From: Neoceratodus forsteri
Lineage: Eukaryota; Chordata; Ceratodontiformes; Ceratodontidae
Length of the DNA stretch: 64,000 bases
Assembly: GCA_016271365.2 (NCBI GenBank)
Contig: CM028129.1
Span: 1,008,071,501 to 1,008,135,500 of the forward strand
Direction: 5' to 3'
Part shown: piece by piece, positions 53,906 to 64,000 of the stretch
How the letters are laid out: each line of letters opens with the position of its first letter
How positions within the stretch are numbered: position 1 is the stretch's first letter
Program-made: the position numbers and the translations under genes
Notes under the pieces: generated by a model
The model's database searches: none
Told to the model about the DNA's origin: nothing
The model's input: only the letters and a program-made list of their open reading frames with translations

Positions 53906-56900
53906 TATTATTTATTTATTAAATTTCGGTGACCGGGTAGGCCCACTGAGCCCTGAAGGTCCCTTTTTCAGGGGCGACCTGGGATAACAATACAAGTTAT
54001 AAGAATGAACAAGGACATAAGGAACATTTGAGGCATTGTGAGTTGCATCATGAGGTGGTTACAGTAAAGAAAAATAGTGGATACAGGCATGGTTACAGGC
54101 ATGGTAAAGAAAAGCAGTGGATACAGGCATGGCTTACAGGCACGGTAAAGAAAAGCAGTGGATGCAGGCATGGATACAGGCATGGTTATCGTCATGACAT
54201 GTAAGCAATTGGTAGTACTTTGCATATAGTTTATTCAGGGGTTACACGTGGCCTCTGGCGAGCAGTCTGTATAAGGCAGGTGGTAGGAAGGTTAAGCAGG
54301 GAGATGGGAGTTGGAGAGGAGGGGAGTACCTTAGGAGCTTTAAGTGCCATGACAGTGGCATGTGCTTGAGGTCAGCAGATGGGACTTAAGCTTGGTGCGG
54401 AAGTTCATGAGTGAGGAGGAGGCCTGGACCTGGGGAGGGAGCTTGTTCCATTGGCAGCCTGCTTGGGAGGAAAAGGATCTTCGCCAGCGTTTGTCCTTAC
54501 CTTAGCGACTTCTAATAGTGTTCTATCTGAGGTCCTTAGGTTGTGTTTGAGGGTTGTGGTCCCAGCAATGCTTAGCGGAGCGTGGGGTTTGAGAAGCTTG
54601 TAGGCCTGGACAAGCAAGGGGTGTTGGAGGCGGGCGACCAATGTGGGCCAACGAAGATTGGCCAAAGTGTCACAGTGGTGACGTCTCGGGTGGTCTAAGG
54701 TTGCGAAATGAGCTATTTTATTATATAGGGTTTGTATCCTGGTAATCTCTTGTTTAGCCATGCCCTGAATAATAGGGGCCGCAAAGGTCAGGTTGGGTAG
54801 AAGGACGCTGGTAGCTATGGAGAGCCTGGCTTCAAGGATGAGTTGGTCCCTGAGTCGGTACAGGGTGCCAAGTTTCTGATGTAGGGACCTGGTCCACGTG
54901 TTCCTTGTATGTGATATTCTGATCCAACGTGAAGCCTAAGTATTTAAGGAAGGGGACTACGTTAATGGCTTTACCAGAGAGTGAGATTAAGGAGAGGGAT
55001 GAGGACCTGTCACATCCCAGGGATCTTGGTCCAAATAGCATTGCCTTGGTCTTGTCGGCATTTAGTACCATTCTGTTCTTACATAGCCAAGTCTATAGTG
55101 AAGTGAGATCCTTTTGGAGTAGAGGGCCTAGGGCAACCACGTCACGCAGGGGTCGGAAGATGACAGTATCATCGGTGTACTGCACAACCGAGCTGTCCCC
55201 GCAGTGGATACACAGGTTGTTGGTAAACAAGGAAAACAGGAGGGGGCCTAGAAGTGAGCCCTGAGGTACACCCTGGTTTAGGGGTAGTGGGTCAGACATG
55301 GTCCCTTTCCATGAGACCCTCTGTGCCCTGCCTGATAAGTAGCTCCCAAACCACTTCAGGGCATGATTGTCTAGGCCTATATTTTGCAGCTTCTGTAGCA
55401 GCAAGTTGTGTTCGACTAGGTCGAACGCCTTGAATAAGTCTATAAAAGACTGCACCAGTTGGTATCCTTGTCCATTGCCCTGAGAACTTCATCCATGAAG
55501 TTAATGAGGGTAGTGTCAGTACCATGGTTTGTTCTAAATCCATGTTGGGAGGGGGCAAGGAGCTGATGAGCTTCCAGGTAGTCCCTGAGTTGACTGTAGA
55601 TGACTCTTTCTTGCACCTTAGCAAGTAAGCAGAGGAGGGAAGTGGGCCTGTAGTTGTTGAGTTTTTCCCTGAGCCACCCTTTGTGAATAAGGACAACACT
55701 GGCATGTTTCCACAGGTCAGGGACTGCTCCTTCCCTCAGTGATCGATTGAGGAGCATGGCTATAGGTCAGGCTAAGGAGGTAGCTCCTGCCTTGAGTAGC
55801 CAAGGGTTGATACTGTCGGGTCCCCCTGACCCTTTCGGTCTCAGGTTCCTTAGGAGGTTTAGTACTTCAGTGCGTTTAGCCAGTCTCAGGTGAAATGGGG
55901 GTCTTTCCATGTGAGGTGGTTCATCTGAGGTAGGGGAGAGTCTGGGGAGACAGGCAGGTCTTGTAGGCCTCGAGGTCTGAGAAGTGCCTGTTAAGGGCAG
56001 CGATATTTGAGAGGGTCAGTTGTGAGCTGACCTTTAATCATATAGGGACAGGACTCAGGGTTTTGTGGCCCTTGATCAGGTCATTGATATGATTCCAGAA
56101 TTGCTTGGGGTTGCCCAGGCTGGTTTTCTGGAGGTGTGTTAAATAATCTCTCTTAAGCGAGTTTATGGCTCTCTTGGCTTTGTTCCTCAGGCTTTGTATT
56201 CAGCGAAATCTGCGGGAGGGAGGAGAGCCTAAAATTTTTCCAGGCTTTTTCCCGGAGTAGCCATTAGGGCTTTGAGGGAGGGAGAGATCCACTTGTAGCA
56301 GCTGCCTTTAGCCCTCATTCTCTTCATTGGAGCAGAGAGGTTGGCCTCTGTGGTTAGTTCGTCCTGGAAGTATTGCACAGCCTCAGTAAGAGTAAGGAGA
56401 AGATTTATGGGGTTCCAGTCCAGACTACCTAGGTAGCGATTGTATTGTAGTTCAGAGAACTTGGAGAAGTCACAGTGGGAGAGAATTCTAGGTTGGACCT
56501 TGGGTGGTTTGTTTTCCATATACAGAAGATTGGGAATGGTCACTCAGGAGTCTGCCATTGTGCCGCCTCTGTATATTAGTGGGGAGTTAGACACAGAGCC
56601 CAGTCAAGGTTGGTGGTTCCCAGTTTTGTAATTATGTCTGGTTGGTTCAGGGATGACCTGCGTCAGACCTGCTTCATGGGTAAGTGACTTCGAGGCATGA
56701 CCAGGGTCCTGGGCCCAGTTAATGTTGAAGTCACCCAGGATTAGTGGCTCCATTGTCACCTTGATAGCCGTATCGTTTGTGATGGCTTCAAGGGATTTGA
56801 GGGCTGATTTTGGTGGGTGGTAGACACAGCCAATTGTTAGTTGTTTGGTGTGCCCTAGGGTTATCCGGATGTATATGCTCTCTCCCTCAGCAGTAGGACT

Positions 56901-57080
56901 AGTCTGCAGGGGTAGAGGTGACACGGAGAGGTCATCCTTAGCATAGATTAGGACCCCACCCCATTTTTTGGTTTCTCTGTCATTGCGGTAGCTATTGTAG
57001 TCCACGACCTGAATCTCGTGGTCATGGATGTGGGCTTTTAGCCAGGTTTCAGAGATGGCTAGTAAGTCCGGTTTGTAGAG
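53906..57080 (-). mobile_element. Rex1/L2-like LINE inserted in DIRS copy 4
   Basis: Read leftward. It is 5'-truncated inside the endonuclease: KPDLLAISETWLKAHIHDHE (57010-57070), WGGVLIYAKDDL, TIGCVYHPPKSA, LILGDFNINWAQD (about 56700-56740). RT: KHASVVLIHKGW, KLNNYRPTSLLCLLAKVQERVIYSQLRDYLEAHQLLAPSQHGFRT (55540-55665), LFKAFDLVEHNLL, WFGSYLSGRAQRV, LNQGVPQGSLLGPLLF (55230-55280), VQYTDDTVIF (YTDD in place of YADD, about 55160-55185), FLKYLGFTLDQNITYKEHVD. The C-terminal domain is at 54405-54760. The tail CCAGGTCGCCCCTG ... GCCTACCCGGTCACC ends in AATAAATAAATAAA. Several stops, but better preserved than the other LINEs here. Confidence 0.85.
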
Positions 57081-57702
57081 GCAGCTTCTACAGCAGTGGT
57101 CCAAGGGGCAAGATTCCAGATGAAGGACATTCAGTTCCATCTTGAGGGCCTTTTGGTCCTAAAAGAAGGATCCTCTTACCAAACTGATTCCAGTGACTCT
57201 GACACTGATCCAAGCTCTTCAATGGTGGCAGGATCAGGACAATTTAAGGCAAGGGGTCCCATTTGTTACTCAGTCTTATTCGGTGGTCCTTACCACGGAT
57301 GCTTCCCTTTTGGGGTGGGGAGCCCATCTGGGGGCTCTCTCAGCCCAGGAACTGTGGTCTCCTCAGAAATCCCTTTTTCATATCAATCTTCGGGAACTCA
57401 GGGCAGTTTTTCTGGCCCTGCAAGCTTTCTCTCAGTTAGTGCAGAGCAAGGTGGTTCAGGTCAGAACAGACACCACCACCACCATGTGGTACATCAAAAA
57501 GCAGGGAGGCACTCTGTCCACGGCCTTGTGCATGGAAGCCATGAAATTGTGGTCCCTGGCCTATTCCCTGCAGACCTCTCTGATAGCAGTCCACCTTCCA
57601 GGGAAGGACAATGTGCTAGCAGATGCATTGAGCAGGATCTCCCAGGGCCATCACGAATGGACCCTGGACCCTCTGATATTAAAAGTGATTTTCTCAAGGT
57701 AG
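57081..57702 (+). pseudogene. DIRS RNase H, copy 4
   Basis: The 169-codon frame from 57193 reads IQALQWWQDQDNL, VVLTTDASLLGWGAHLG (first Asp, 57280-57330), HINLRELRAVFLALQAF (Glu, 57385-57430), VQVRTDTTTTMWYIKKQGG (Asp; Asn of TDN replaced by Thr, 57455-57508) and GKDNVLADALSRIS (last Asp, 57600-57645). The catalytic acidic residues appear complete. It is separated from its RT by the 3.2-kb LINE. It degrades RNA in RNA-DNA hybrids during cDNA synthesis. Confidence 0.87.
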
Positions 57703-58080
57703 GGCACTTCAGAGATGGATCTCTTTGCAGCCCCAGACAATCACCAACTTCCTCTGTTTTGTTGTAGACCCCCAGTCTTGGGTTCAGTCCCTCTGGATGC
57801 TCTGATTTTGAACTGGGAAGGGAAATTTCTGTATGCCTTCCCTCCCTTTCCTCTTCTTTTAAAGGTTCTAGTCAAGGTAAGGTCACAACCTTGCAAAGTG
57901 ATTCTGATTGCTCCAGACTGGACCAGACAGCCTTTGTACCCCCTGTTGCTGTCTCTAGAAGTCCATCTTCCCCTGTCTCTTCCCAGGAATTACAACCTCT
58001 TAACCTCCTCTCAGGGGAGGATTTGGTATCCCAATCTTCGGTCTCTCAGTCTCATAGGTTTTTGGTTTTGGGTTTCCTGA
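57703..58080 (+). pseudogene. Dam-like region, copy 4
   Basis: The 121-codon frame from 57715 reads MDLFAAPDNHQLP, VPLDALILNWEGKFLYAFPPFPLLLKVLVKV, KVILIAPDWTRQPLYPLLLSLEV. It matches the copy 3 segment residue for residue over most of its length. It ends where the recombinase should begin, and right-end sequence follows. Confidence 0.6.
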
Positions 58081-58189
58081 CTTGAGTCTTCCGTTGGGAA
58101 TCCAAAACTTTTGTTGCCAGTTGGGTAGTTAAAAAGTTTACAATTTCCACGTAGTATAGTTAGTGAGTGTTTGCTCGTAAGAATCTGAT

Positions 58190-58379
58190 AGTTGGGTTTC
58201 AAAGTGCTGTAAACAAAGACCTCAACCGAGCTTGAGCTCAACGTTCTATGCACTGCATAGAAAATTAACCCTATACTCTCTGGGGCAGTTTAAAAGCTGG
58301 AGCTAACTGTAGATTGTCAGAATACAGCAAGATTCCATTAGAAGAAACACAATTACTAAGGTGAGTCATTGTTTTTTCT
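58190..58379 (-). repeat. DIRS copy 4 right inverted terminal repeat
   Basis: Reverse complement of 52330-52490, extended outward to GTGAGTCATTGTTTTTTCT. Confidence 0.9.
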
Positions 58380-60465
58380 TCCTCATTATCACAGCTGATT
58401 TGTATAGAAACTTTCTTGACTAGTCTATCAGTTTTGAGTCTGTCGAGAACCTGCATCTTTTAGCCTATATTCTGCAGCTGGGGTGCACCTGGGTTACAAA
58501 TTGTGACCCTCTGAATGGAAAAAGTATGACTTCAGATGGTGCTCAGCTTCTCTGGGGTGCTAAAGTGTGTTATTTTCCATTCAGATAAACTTTTAGTCTT
58601 GCAGGGTGCAACAAATTATGTGTAATGTTCTTTTCTTGAAGAATATTTCCAACACTATCAAAGGCTTTCCTTTTAACATGCACAGAGGGGGTTAAATCTG
58701 GAAAGATTTGCAAATCTAACCCACGAATATGGAAGCCTCTTTCCATTCTTGCTTTTTCTAAGCAACTCCTTCTTTATTTGATAGTGATGTGGTCGAATAA
58801 ACACAAACCTGAGCACATCTTTCCTAAGAGAGAGAATGCCCTGTGAGCATGATCTAGCTCTACCTTCTGCTCGAGATATTTCATACACAAGGCTTCCGTA
58901 AGTAATTCCTTGAAAAAGTGTAAGGGATTAGAGCCTTCTGTACCTTCGAGGACATTCCCTATTTTCAAATTTCCCTTGCGTGAACTCTATTCCAAATCTT
59001 CTGTCTTCACCTGGAGCTCTTGTAATTCCTTTTGATGCTGTGCAATTTTATTTTGTATAGGGACAAGCTGATCTTTGGCCCTCCCACTCTAGTCGCCAAT
59101 TCCACCACCCTTTGTGTTAATGAGACCATTTTTGTATCCAAGGACGAAATAGAGCCTTTAAAAGACTCAAATGCTAAGTTCATGATCTGGAAGCCTTGAC
59201 GTAATTCATTGAGGCATTGTAGCATAGTGGTTAAGAGCACTGAGCTGCAAACCTGGGTTTAAATCTCGTCAGCTCCCACTTGCATACTGTGTGACCCTGA
59301 GCAAGTCACTTAACTTCCTTGTGCTCCTAGGTCGCACCTGGAAACAAGCTCTAGCTTAGTGTGCCTTTCCTGGTTAAACCGTTTCCTCTTTCCTTTCCCT
59401 TCCTTCAGTATTGCTTCCTATGCGTATTGTAGTCTGGCAAACATGTTCCTTTCTTCCTCATTCAGTGGGACCTGAGCTGGTTTGCCCATCTGTGAGGGGC
59501 CTATACCCAAGATATCTTCCTTCTGTTTTCCTGAGGTGGAAGTGGGCTCTTGCCTATTAGATCCCTCTCTGTTAGAGTATCAAAAGTCTTATGTAGCATG
59601 TATGGATTTTCCCTGTGACTCTTTTTGTACAATCACTGAACCAGCTTGCTGTGGTTCTATAGCTAAATGATTTGATTCCTTTGTACCTGAGGTAGTTCCT
59701 TAGTGATCAGAAGTTCAGCATCTCTGCCCAAGTCTGACCCTCATTGTGGTAGTATGGCCTGTCCCCCTTTCATGACTTGCTGTGCCTGGCCACCTACTTT
59801 CCTGATCCTGAGCCGGCTGCTCAGAGCTTGCCTATGGCAAAGAAGAAGCTGCGCTTGTGGCTGCATTGAAAACATTGGCTATCTTTTTACTACCATCTAA
59901 ACTGGCAGATGTAGATGGTTGTAGAAATGGGTCTATCAGCCCGCTTTGTGGATTTTTCTGAGGCTTAATGGTTACGGTGCTTCTGCTCGCTTTCCCACTA
60001 CTGAGGGTCTTTTTTTGAACTTATATTAGGCTCAACTACAGCAGGGTATTTAAGTTACTTAGACAGCTGCTTACCTGGTCTTCTGTGGCTGCCAGGGCTT
60101 TGCGTTTTATCTAGATAGAATAGCAGAGTCCATCTCAACTTCTTCAAGTCCCATAATTTTTTTTGACATAAGAGCGCTGCTTAGTTTAAGCACCAGAAAA
60201 GACTGTTGACTAGTTGCGGATACTAATCAAGTGGCGTTGAATTGGCTCCAGGCGCTGACGACAGTAGCGTCTCAAAAGGCCGAAAACAGTTCGAAAGCAG
60301 AGGAATAGTTTTGGGGGACTCTAGATATTAGAAAATTCAAGAGACCTGACATTTGCAAGAACACTGCCACGAAGTGCATGGCTGGTCGTGGGAGTGCTCG
60401 CTCCCACATGTTCAGTTCGCCATCTTGGGCTCCGCCTCCCCTCCGCTTCACCATCTTATAGTTTT
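58380..60465 (-). mobile_element. L1-clade LINE: 5' UTR and ORF1
   Basis: From the right: a GC-rich 5' end near 60465 with GGAGGCGGAGCCCAAGATGG (minus strand), then degraded N-terminal sequence. At 59007-59240 LNELRQGFQIMNLAFESFKGSISSLDTKMVSLTQRVVEL is a heptad-type coiled coil. At 58920-58968 KIGNVLEGTEGSNPLHFFKELL and at 58810-58860 VELDHAHRAFSLLGK match the RRM-side blocks of L1 ORF1p (usually EG.N...F...L and ERAHR). KELLRKSKNGKRLPYSWVRFANLSRF follows in the C-terminal domain. ORF1p is an RNA-binding chaperone trimer. The frame is broken repeatedly. A SINE interrupts at 59211-59400. Confidence 0.72.
59211..59400 (+). mobile_element. MIR-like tRNA-derived SINE, copy B
   Basis: GTAGCATAGTGGTTAAGAGC (A box) and GGGTTTAAATCTC (B box), then GTGTGACCCTGAGCAAGTCA and CTAGGTCGCACCTGG. 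Same family as 50731-50941. The A-tail is replaced by a CT-rich run. Confidence 0.88.
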
Positions 60466-61079
60466 ATTTACTTAGCGCTAGTTTTAGTAGTTTTTCACTC
60501 AGTTTACAGTTTCTCAGCGGTTCCGCGTAACCATTGAGGAACCGGTAGATTCTTCTCTATATCTTTTACATTATGGTGTATTTTACTTGATTTCGGAGCT
60601 TGTTCGTTTGGAAAGGTTGTTTTTTTTAAACTCTTCTGTCAGACCGTGGTTTATTCCCCATTGGGAACCAACCATTTCTACTGTGATGGGTCTGACTGGC
60701 ACTGGCTTTTATTTACTTTATTGTTAAAATTTCGGCTCAGGAACCGACTTTAAGTTCACCACTTTGAATAAATAAGTGTGGGTGGTTATGTCAGGCCAAA
60801 AAAGAGAAAAGGGCCTACTGGTTTTAAAAACTGTCTAAAGTGTGGAGAGATGTTTGCCAAGGCTGACAAACAAGATTTGTGCTTATTTTGCCTGGACCCT
60901 TCAAACTTTCAGGCAGACTGTGACATCTGTAAAACTGTTAGTACTAAAACCATCGTAAAGAGAACTGAACGATTCAAAAAAAGGATGTCTACTCCCATAG
61001 CTCCTTCTCAACCATCCACTGAGGAACCAAGTCCTTCCTCTTCAAACAGATTCTGGTCAGAGCTGATAGGGTTGTGATG

Positions 61080-62390
61080 AGCTGGCAAGTGACCAAAGTT
61101 ACATGTGCATAGAAATTATTGAATGCCCGGGTGTAACTTTGACATTTTTGGAGGTGTTGCACCAAATTTTCAACGTGGCCTTTTTGGGACCCCTCCTCAT
61201 GAAGAGTGCATGTGTTATTTTGTTTACTTGTCCTGAAAGGTGATTTCGCAGAGCGATCACGCCATTCTGTTCCACAGGTGCGAAAACGCGTTTTGGGCAG
61301 GACGTGAAAAATGACAGCTGTACTGTTAAACAGGAGGTGTGCAGAATTGGCAATGGTGAAAATCTGGAGTGAAAATATTAAAAATTGACGAAGTTAGGAT
61401 TGTGCATAGAAACTGCAGAACACATGCTTGAAACGTAGTCATTTTTTTGGAATTTTTTCACCAAATTCGCAACATGGGCTTTTTGGGATCCACCTCTTAA
61501 ACAGTGGCACTGTCATTTCGTTAATCGGTCCTGAAGGGTGAGTCCGTGCAGCGACCGTGAAATCACCTTTTGGGACTAAGTAACAAAATGACAGTGATAC
61601 TGTTCACGAGATGGGGTCCCAAGAACCCCATGTTGAAAATTTGGAGCCAACATTCAAAAAAATGGCTGATTTATCAACTTAAGTTGAAAACCCCATTGAA
61701 TGCCATTGTAGGACGCTGGCTGTACCTTTGATTTCGGTTCGGCTTTGAAGAGTGCAGACGTATCCTGGTCCAGAGAAGATGACAGCGCCGGCCTCCGGAG
61801 GTAAGTATGGGGTGAGGTTGGGTGCTCAGTGGGGAGGGGGGACTGGGGTGACAAGGGACAGTTTTCTTTTTTACATATTAAAAAAAAAAAAAACATGGGA
61901 AAGATTTTCTTTTACAGGAAAATAAAACAAAACCTACATTTGGGCACGCTGGGGTAGGCTCCCAGTGTGCTACATGAGTTGGGATGGGGGCACATAATGC
62001 AGACACGGGGATTGAGCATCCTGATGTCAGTGCAGGGCACAAATACATAAATACAGTTGGGCACACTGGGGTGGGCTCCCAGTGTGCCACATGAGTTTGG
62101 GGGGGGGTACATAATGCTGACACAGGGATTGGAGACCCCGATGTTGGTGTGAGGAGGACAGTAGTAGTGGGAGGGTTGTCTTTCCTGCTGGCGATGGCAA
62201 TGCGACTGTGCGGCACTTGCACATACGTAGTTGTATTGAATGGCATTTTGCGTTCATAACATGCGTGACACCAGTGGAACTATGCATGTCTTGTGCAGTC
62301 GCACATCGTGGATTCTGCCCCAGAATGCGAGAGTAACAGCCCGAAATAGTCGCGTGCTGTTCTATAGCAGCCGATCATGGCGAGGTGTTT
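61080..62390 (-). repeat. composite foldback repeat, copy B (inverted)
   Basis: Same order of parts as 13396-14402, reversed. There are two foldback units (61184-61340 and 61480-61622, with GGGACCCCTCCTCATGAA and GGGATCCACCTCTTAAAC, and GTGATTTCGCAG), a spacer with a GGAGGTAAGTATG block, an A-run (61880-61893), AAAGATTTTCTTTTACAGG, then C/A-type units with GCACACTGGGGTGGG. Outer borders are approximate. Arms such as GGCACTGTCATTTCGTTA and AAAATGACAGTGATACTG pair with each other. Confidence 0.6.
61941..62160 (-). repeat. about 115-bp tandem duplication
   Basis: Two units share TTGGGCAC(A/G)CTGGGGT, GGCTCCCAGTGTGC, ACATGAGTT, GTACATAATGC-type and CACAGGGATTG-type blocks, at about 61941-62055 and 62058-62160. 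Confidence 0.85.
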
Positions 62391-63192
62391 CAAGCTCCGT
62401 TGGACTTTTGGAAGGATACATCAAAAAGTTCAACAGAAGGTTCCACATTCGACCGTTTTTAGAGCTACGATCGATCCCAAGGACAAAGCCAAGGAATCTG
62501 AACCGACTTCTTCAGAGAAGGGTGAGTTCTCTAAGCCAAAATGTACTGGAGAACTGACCACATACTATGTTCCGGAAAAGAAAAAAACATAAAGAAAAAC
62601 ATGTTATCACACCTCTTGCTGAAAAAGCAAAGGAGCTCTCGGTAGACAAACAGGCCATGCCATCGGCAGAAACAATTGCACAGGCTGTGAAAGTATTGCA
62701 AGCCTTGCAAACTGCTGCTGCTTAAGGCCTTGTCCTGGTTCCTGCACAGTAAGTACCAGCAGAACCCTAGGTCCTGGTTTCAGTACCATTAGTGGTTCCA
62801 CTTCCGGGTACATACTCCCAGGAATATGAGGAGGAAGATGAGGACATAGAGGAACTGGTAGAACCGGAGGTTTCTCCAGATCAGAAGTTCGATCCCCTCC
62901 TTCCCGGTACCGGAGGATTATTCCCCCCACTATACCTTTGTGAAACTGATGGTGGAAGCCCTTGACCTCCTACCCACAAAACCGTGGAGGATGAGGAGGA
63001 GGCAGAATTTTTGGACATGATGGGGTTAACACCCACCAGACGGTTACTGTTCCCCATAAATAAGTCTCTGAGGAAGCAGGTCTTAAAAATCTTGGAGACT
63101 CCAAATTCTGTCTTGCCCATAGATAAAAAGGCTGATAAAAAGTATCAGCTGGACTGATCAGGGGCAGAGTTTCTCTTCTCCCATCCTGATCA

Positions 63193-63418
63193 TGTAGTAG
63201 TAGTAAAATTTTTTATTTTTAGACAGGAAAATTGTTGGTATATTCACATCATTAGGACCAAAGTCCTATTTACAAGATGGTCCTGCGAGTGTTTTGTTAA
63301 GATTTACAAAGACACAATACAATAAAACATTCAATATACTGTAATACAATTCTATAAATACATTTTACCATGAGAGAAATATAGCAGATGCATTCAATTA
63401 GAAATAATAAACGTCTGG
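63193..63418 (-). mobile_element. short LINE 3' tail inside Gag
   Basis: Gag text breaks after CATCCTGATCA and resumes at TCTGGTCCAAGCTGC. The insert, reversed, shows CATCTTGTAAATAGGAC, a GGACTTTGGTCC hairpin and CCTGTCTAAAAATAAAAA. This is the same layout as the tail at 50503-50575. Confidence 0.7.
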
Positions 63419-64000
63419 TCCAAGCTGCAGCTTGTTACAGAGCTAGGGTCCCACTGTCCTCATCCACCAGAGAAAGACTCCAGGAAAATGGATATCATGG
63501 CAAAGAAAGGGTATTTGGCTGCCTCCCTGGCCATTAGGCAGGCAAATTACATAGCCTATGCTGCCCAATACCAGAAGACATTATGGAATTCAGTGCTGGC
63601 AATGGCTGATAAAGCCCATTAAGCCCTGGCTGCTGAAATTGCAGACACGGACAGATGCTGACTGGAGGCCACAAAGCACCAGTTTAATATGGCATTGGAT
63701 GCCAATGATACTGCTGCCAGATGGATGGCACTGAGGTGGTTTACCTGGCTTGGGGCCACAAACCTTTCTCAGGATGCTCAAACCAAAGCCATGGATTTTT
63801 ACATGTGATGACATTTTTCTGTTTGGCGACAAAACAGAGACTTACATGGAAAAGATGGACGAATACAAAACAACCTACAAAAGTAATGCGAAGGAGAAGC
63901 CCTCCACCTCATATAAGCCACAAGGATGGGGATGTAGGGGTAGGGCAGCCTACAGCAGACCATTTTTCCAGGCTCAGGCTACACCTATCAACAGCAGAGA

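Larger units (their letters stand above)
52305..58379 (+). mobile_element. DIRS-like retrotransposon, copy 4 (no recombinase)
   Basis: Inverted terminal repeats lie at 52330-52490 and 58190-58379. Between them are a 5' leader, a Gag start that jumps almost at once into RT, an open RT, a 3.2-kb LINE (53906-57080), RNase H and the Dam-like region. Sequence then passes from SQSHR near 58055 straight to the right repeat, so the recombinase and internal complementary region are deleted. The right end GTGAGTCATTGTTTTTTCT resembles copies 1 and 3. It splits an L1, whose ORF1 is on the right and ORF2 on the left. It depends on other copies for any movement. Confidence 0.88.
60470..64000 (+). mobile_element. 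DIRS-like retrotransposon, copy 5 (5' part; continues past window)
   Basis: The leader resembles those of copies 1 and 3 (AGCGGTTCC, GAGGAACCGG). No left terminal repeat is present: the L1 5' end abuts at 60465, so the repeat is deleted or displaced. Only Gag lies within the window. It is interrupted by the composite repeat (61080-62390) and a LINE tail (63193-63418). Confidence 0.8.
60789..64000 (+). pseudogene. gag: DIRS Gag, copy 5 (interrupted, partial)
   Basis: The first ATG is 60789, one base out of phase with GFKNCLKCGEMFAKADKQDLC, so a frameshift lies near the start. The Cys/His cluster keeps its Cys residues, but both His positions read Gln and Asn (KQDLC, DPSNF). After the composite repeat the text resumes near 62430 (DPKDKAKESEPTSSEKGEF), then HKEKHVITPLAEKAKELSVDKQAMPSAETIAQAVKVLQALQ (about 62595-62715). 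Next is EFLDMMGLTPTRRLLFPINKSL (about 63005-63070). After the LINE tail comes KKGYLAASLAIRQANYIAYAAQYQK (63503-63575), then a WLGATNLSQDAQTKAMDF block (about 63748-63800). Stops and shifts are present. Confidence 0.82.

Overview
This window comes from a large, transposon-packed vertebrate nuclear genome. I could recognise no host gene, rRNA, functional tRNA or microRNA. The mixture points to an amphibian, with a caecilian or salamander the best guess: several DIRS tyrosine-recombinase retrotransposons, L1-, CR1- and Rex1/L2-like LINEs, two tRNA-derived SINE families (one MIR-like), a PIF/Harbinger-like element with a Myb/SANT gene, and a hAT MITE. A lungfish or non-avian reptile cannot be excluded. 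Almost every coding region is broken. The main exception is a 342-codon DIRS tyrosine recombinase at 40802-41830.

Layout. 1-2108: minus-strand Rex1/L2-like LINE. 2110-8240: DIRS copy 1, with a LINE tail inside. 8241-10561: minus L1 carrying a GC-rich SINE and a LINE tail. 10563-11395: CR1. 11950-13060: minus LINE. 13396-14402: composite foldback repeat. 14410-15130: L1 endonuclease remnant. 15583-20489: DIRS copy 2, a GC-rich and distinct family, with a hairpin-rich insertion. 21431-21660: solitary DIRS terminal repeat. 21760-31335: one minus L1 split by a plus-strand CR1, which itself carries a SINE and a 4-kb Harbinger-like transposon. 31850-32589: hAT MITE with exact 8-bp TSD. 33905-36186: minus L1. 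36694-42870: DIRS copy 3, the most complete. 43312-47560 and 48215-50575: two Rex1-like LINEs in opposite orientation. 50580-60465: minus L1 split by DIRS copy 4 (52305-58379), itself split by another LINE (53906-57080). 60470 to the window end: DIRS copy 5, broken by a second copy of the composite repeat and a LINE tail.

How the parts work together. The DIRS copies show the full family plan: inverted terminal repeats, Gag with a conserved Cys/His cluster, RT with YLDD, RNase H, a Dam-like region, a tyrosine recombinase, and an internal complementary region that reads as the reverse complement of the joined element ends. Each copy is damaged in a different place. The nesting gives a relative order of insertion: L1s oldest, then CR1 and DIRS, then SINEs, LINE tails and the Harbinger-like element. 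Boundaries are read by eye; unless a TSD or a repeat junction is stated, allow a few tens of bases of error.
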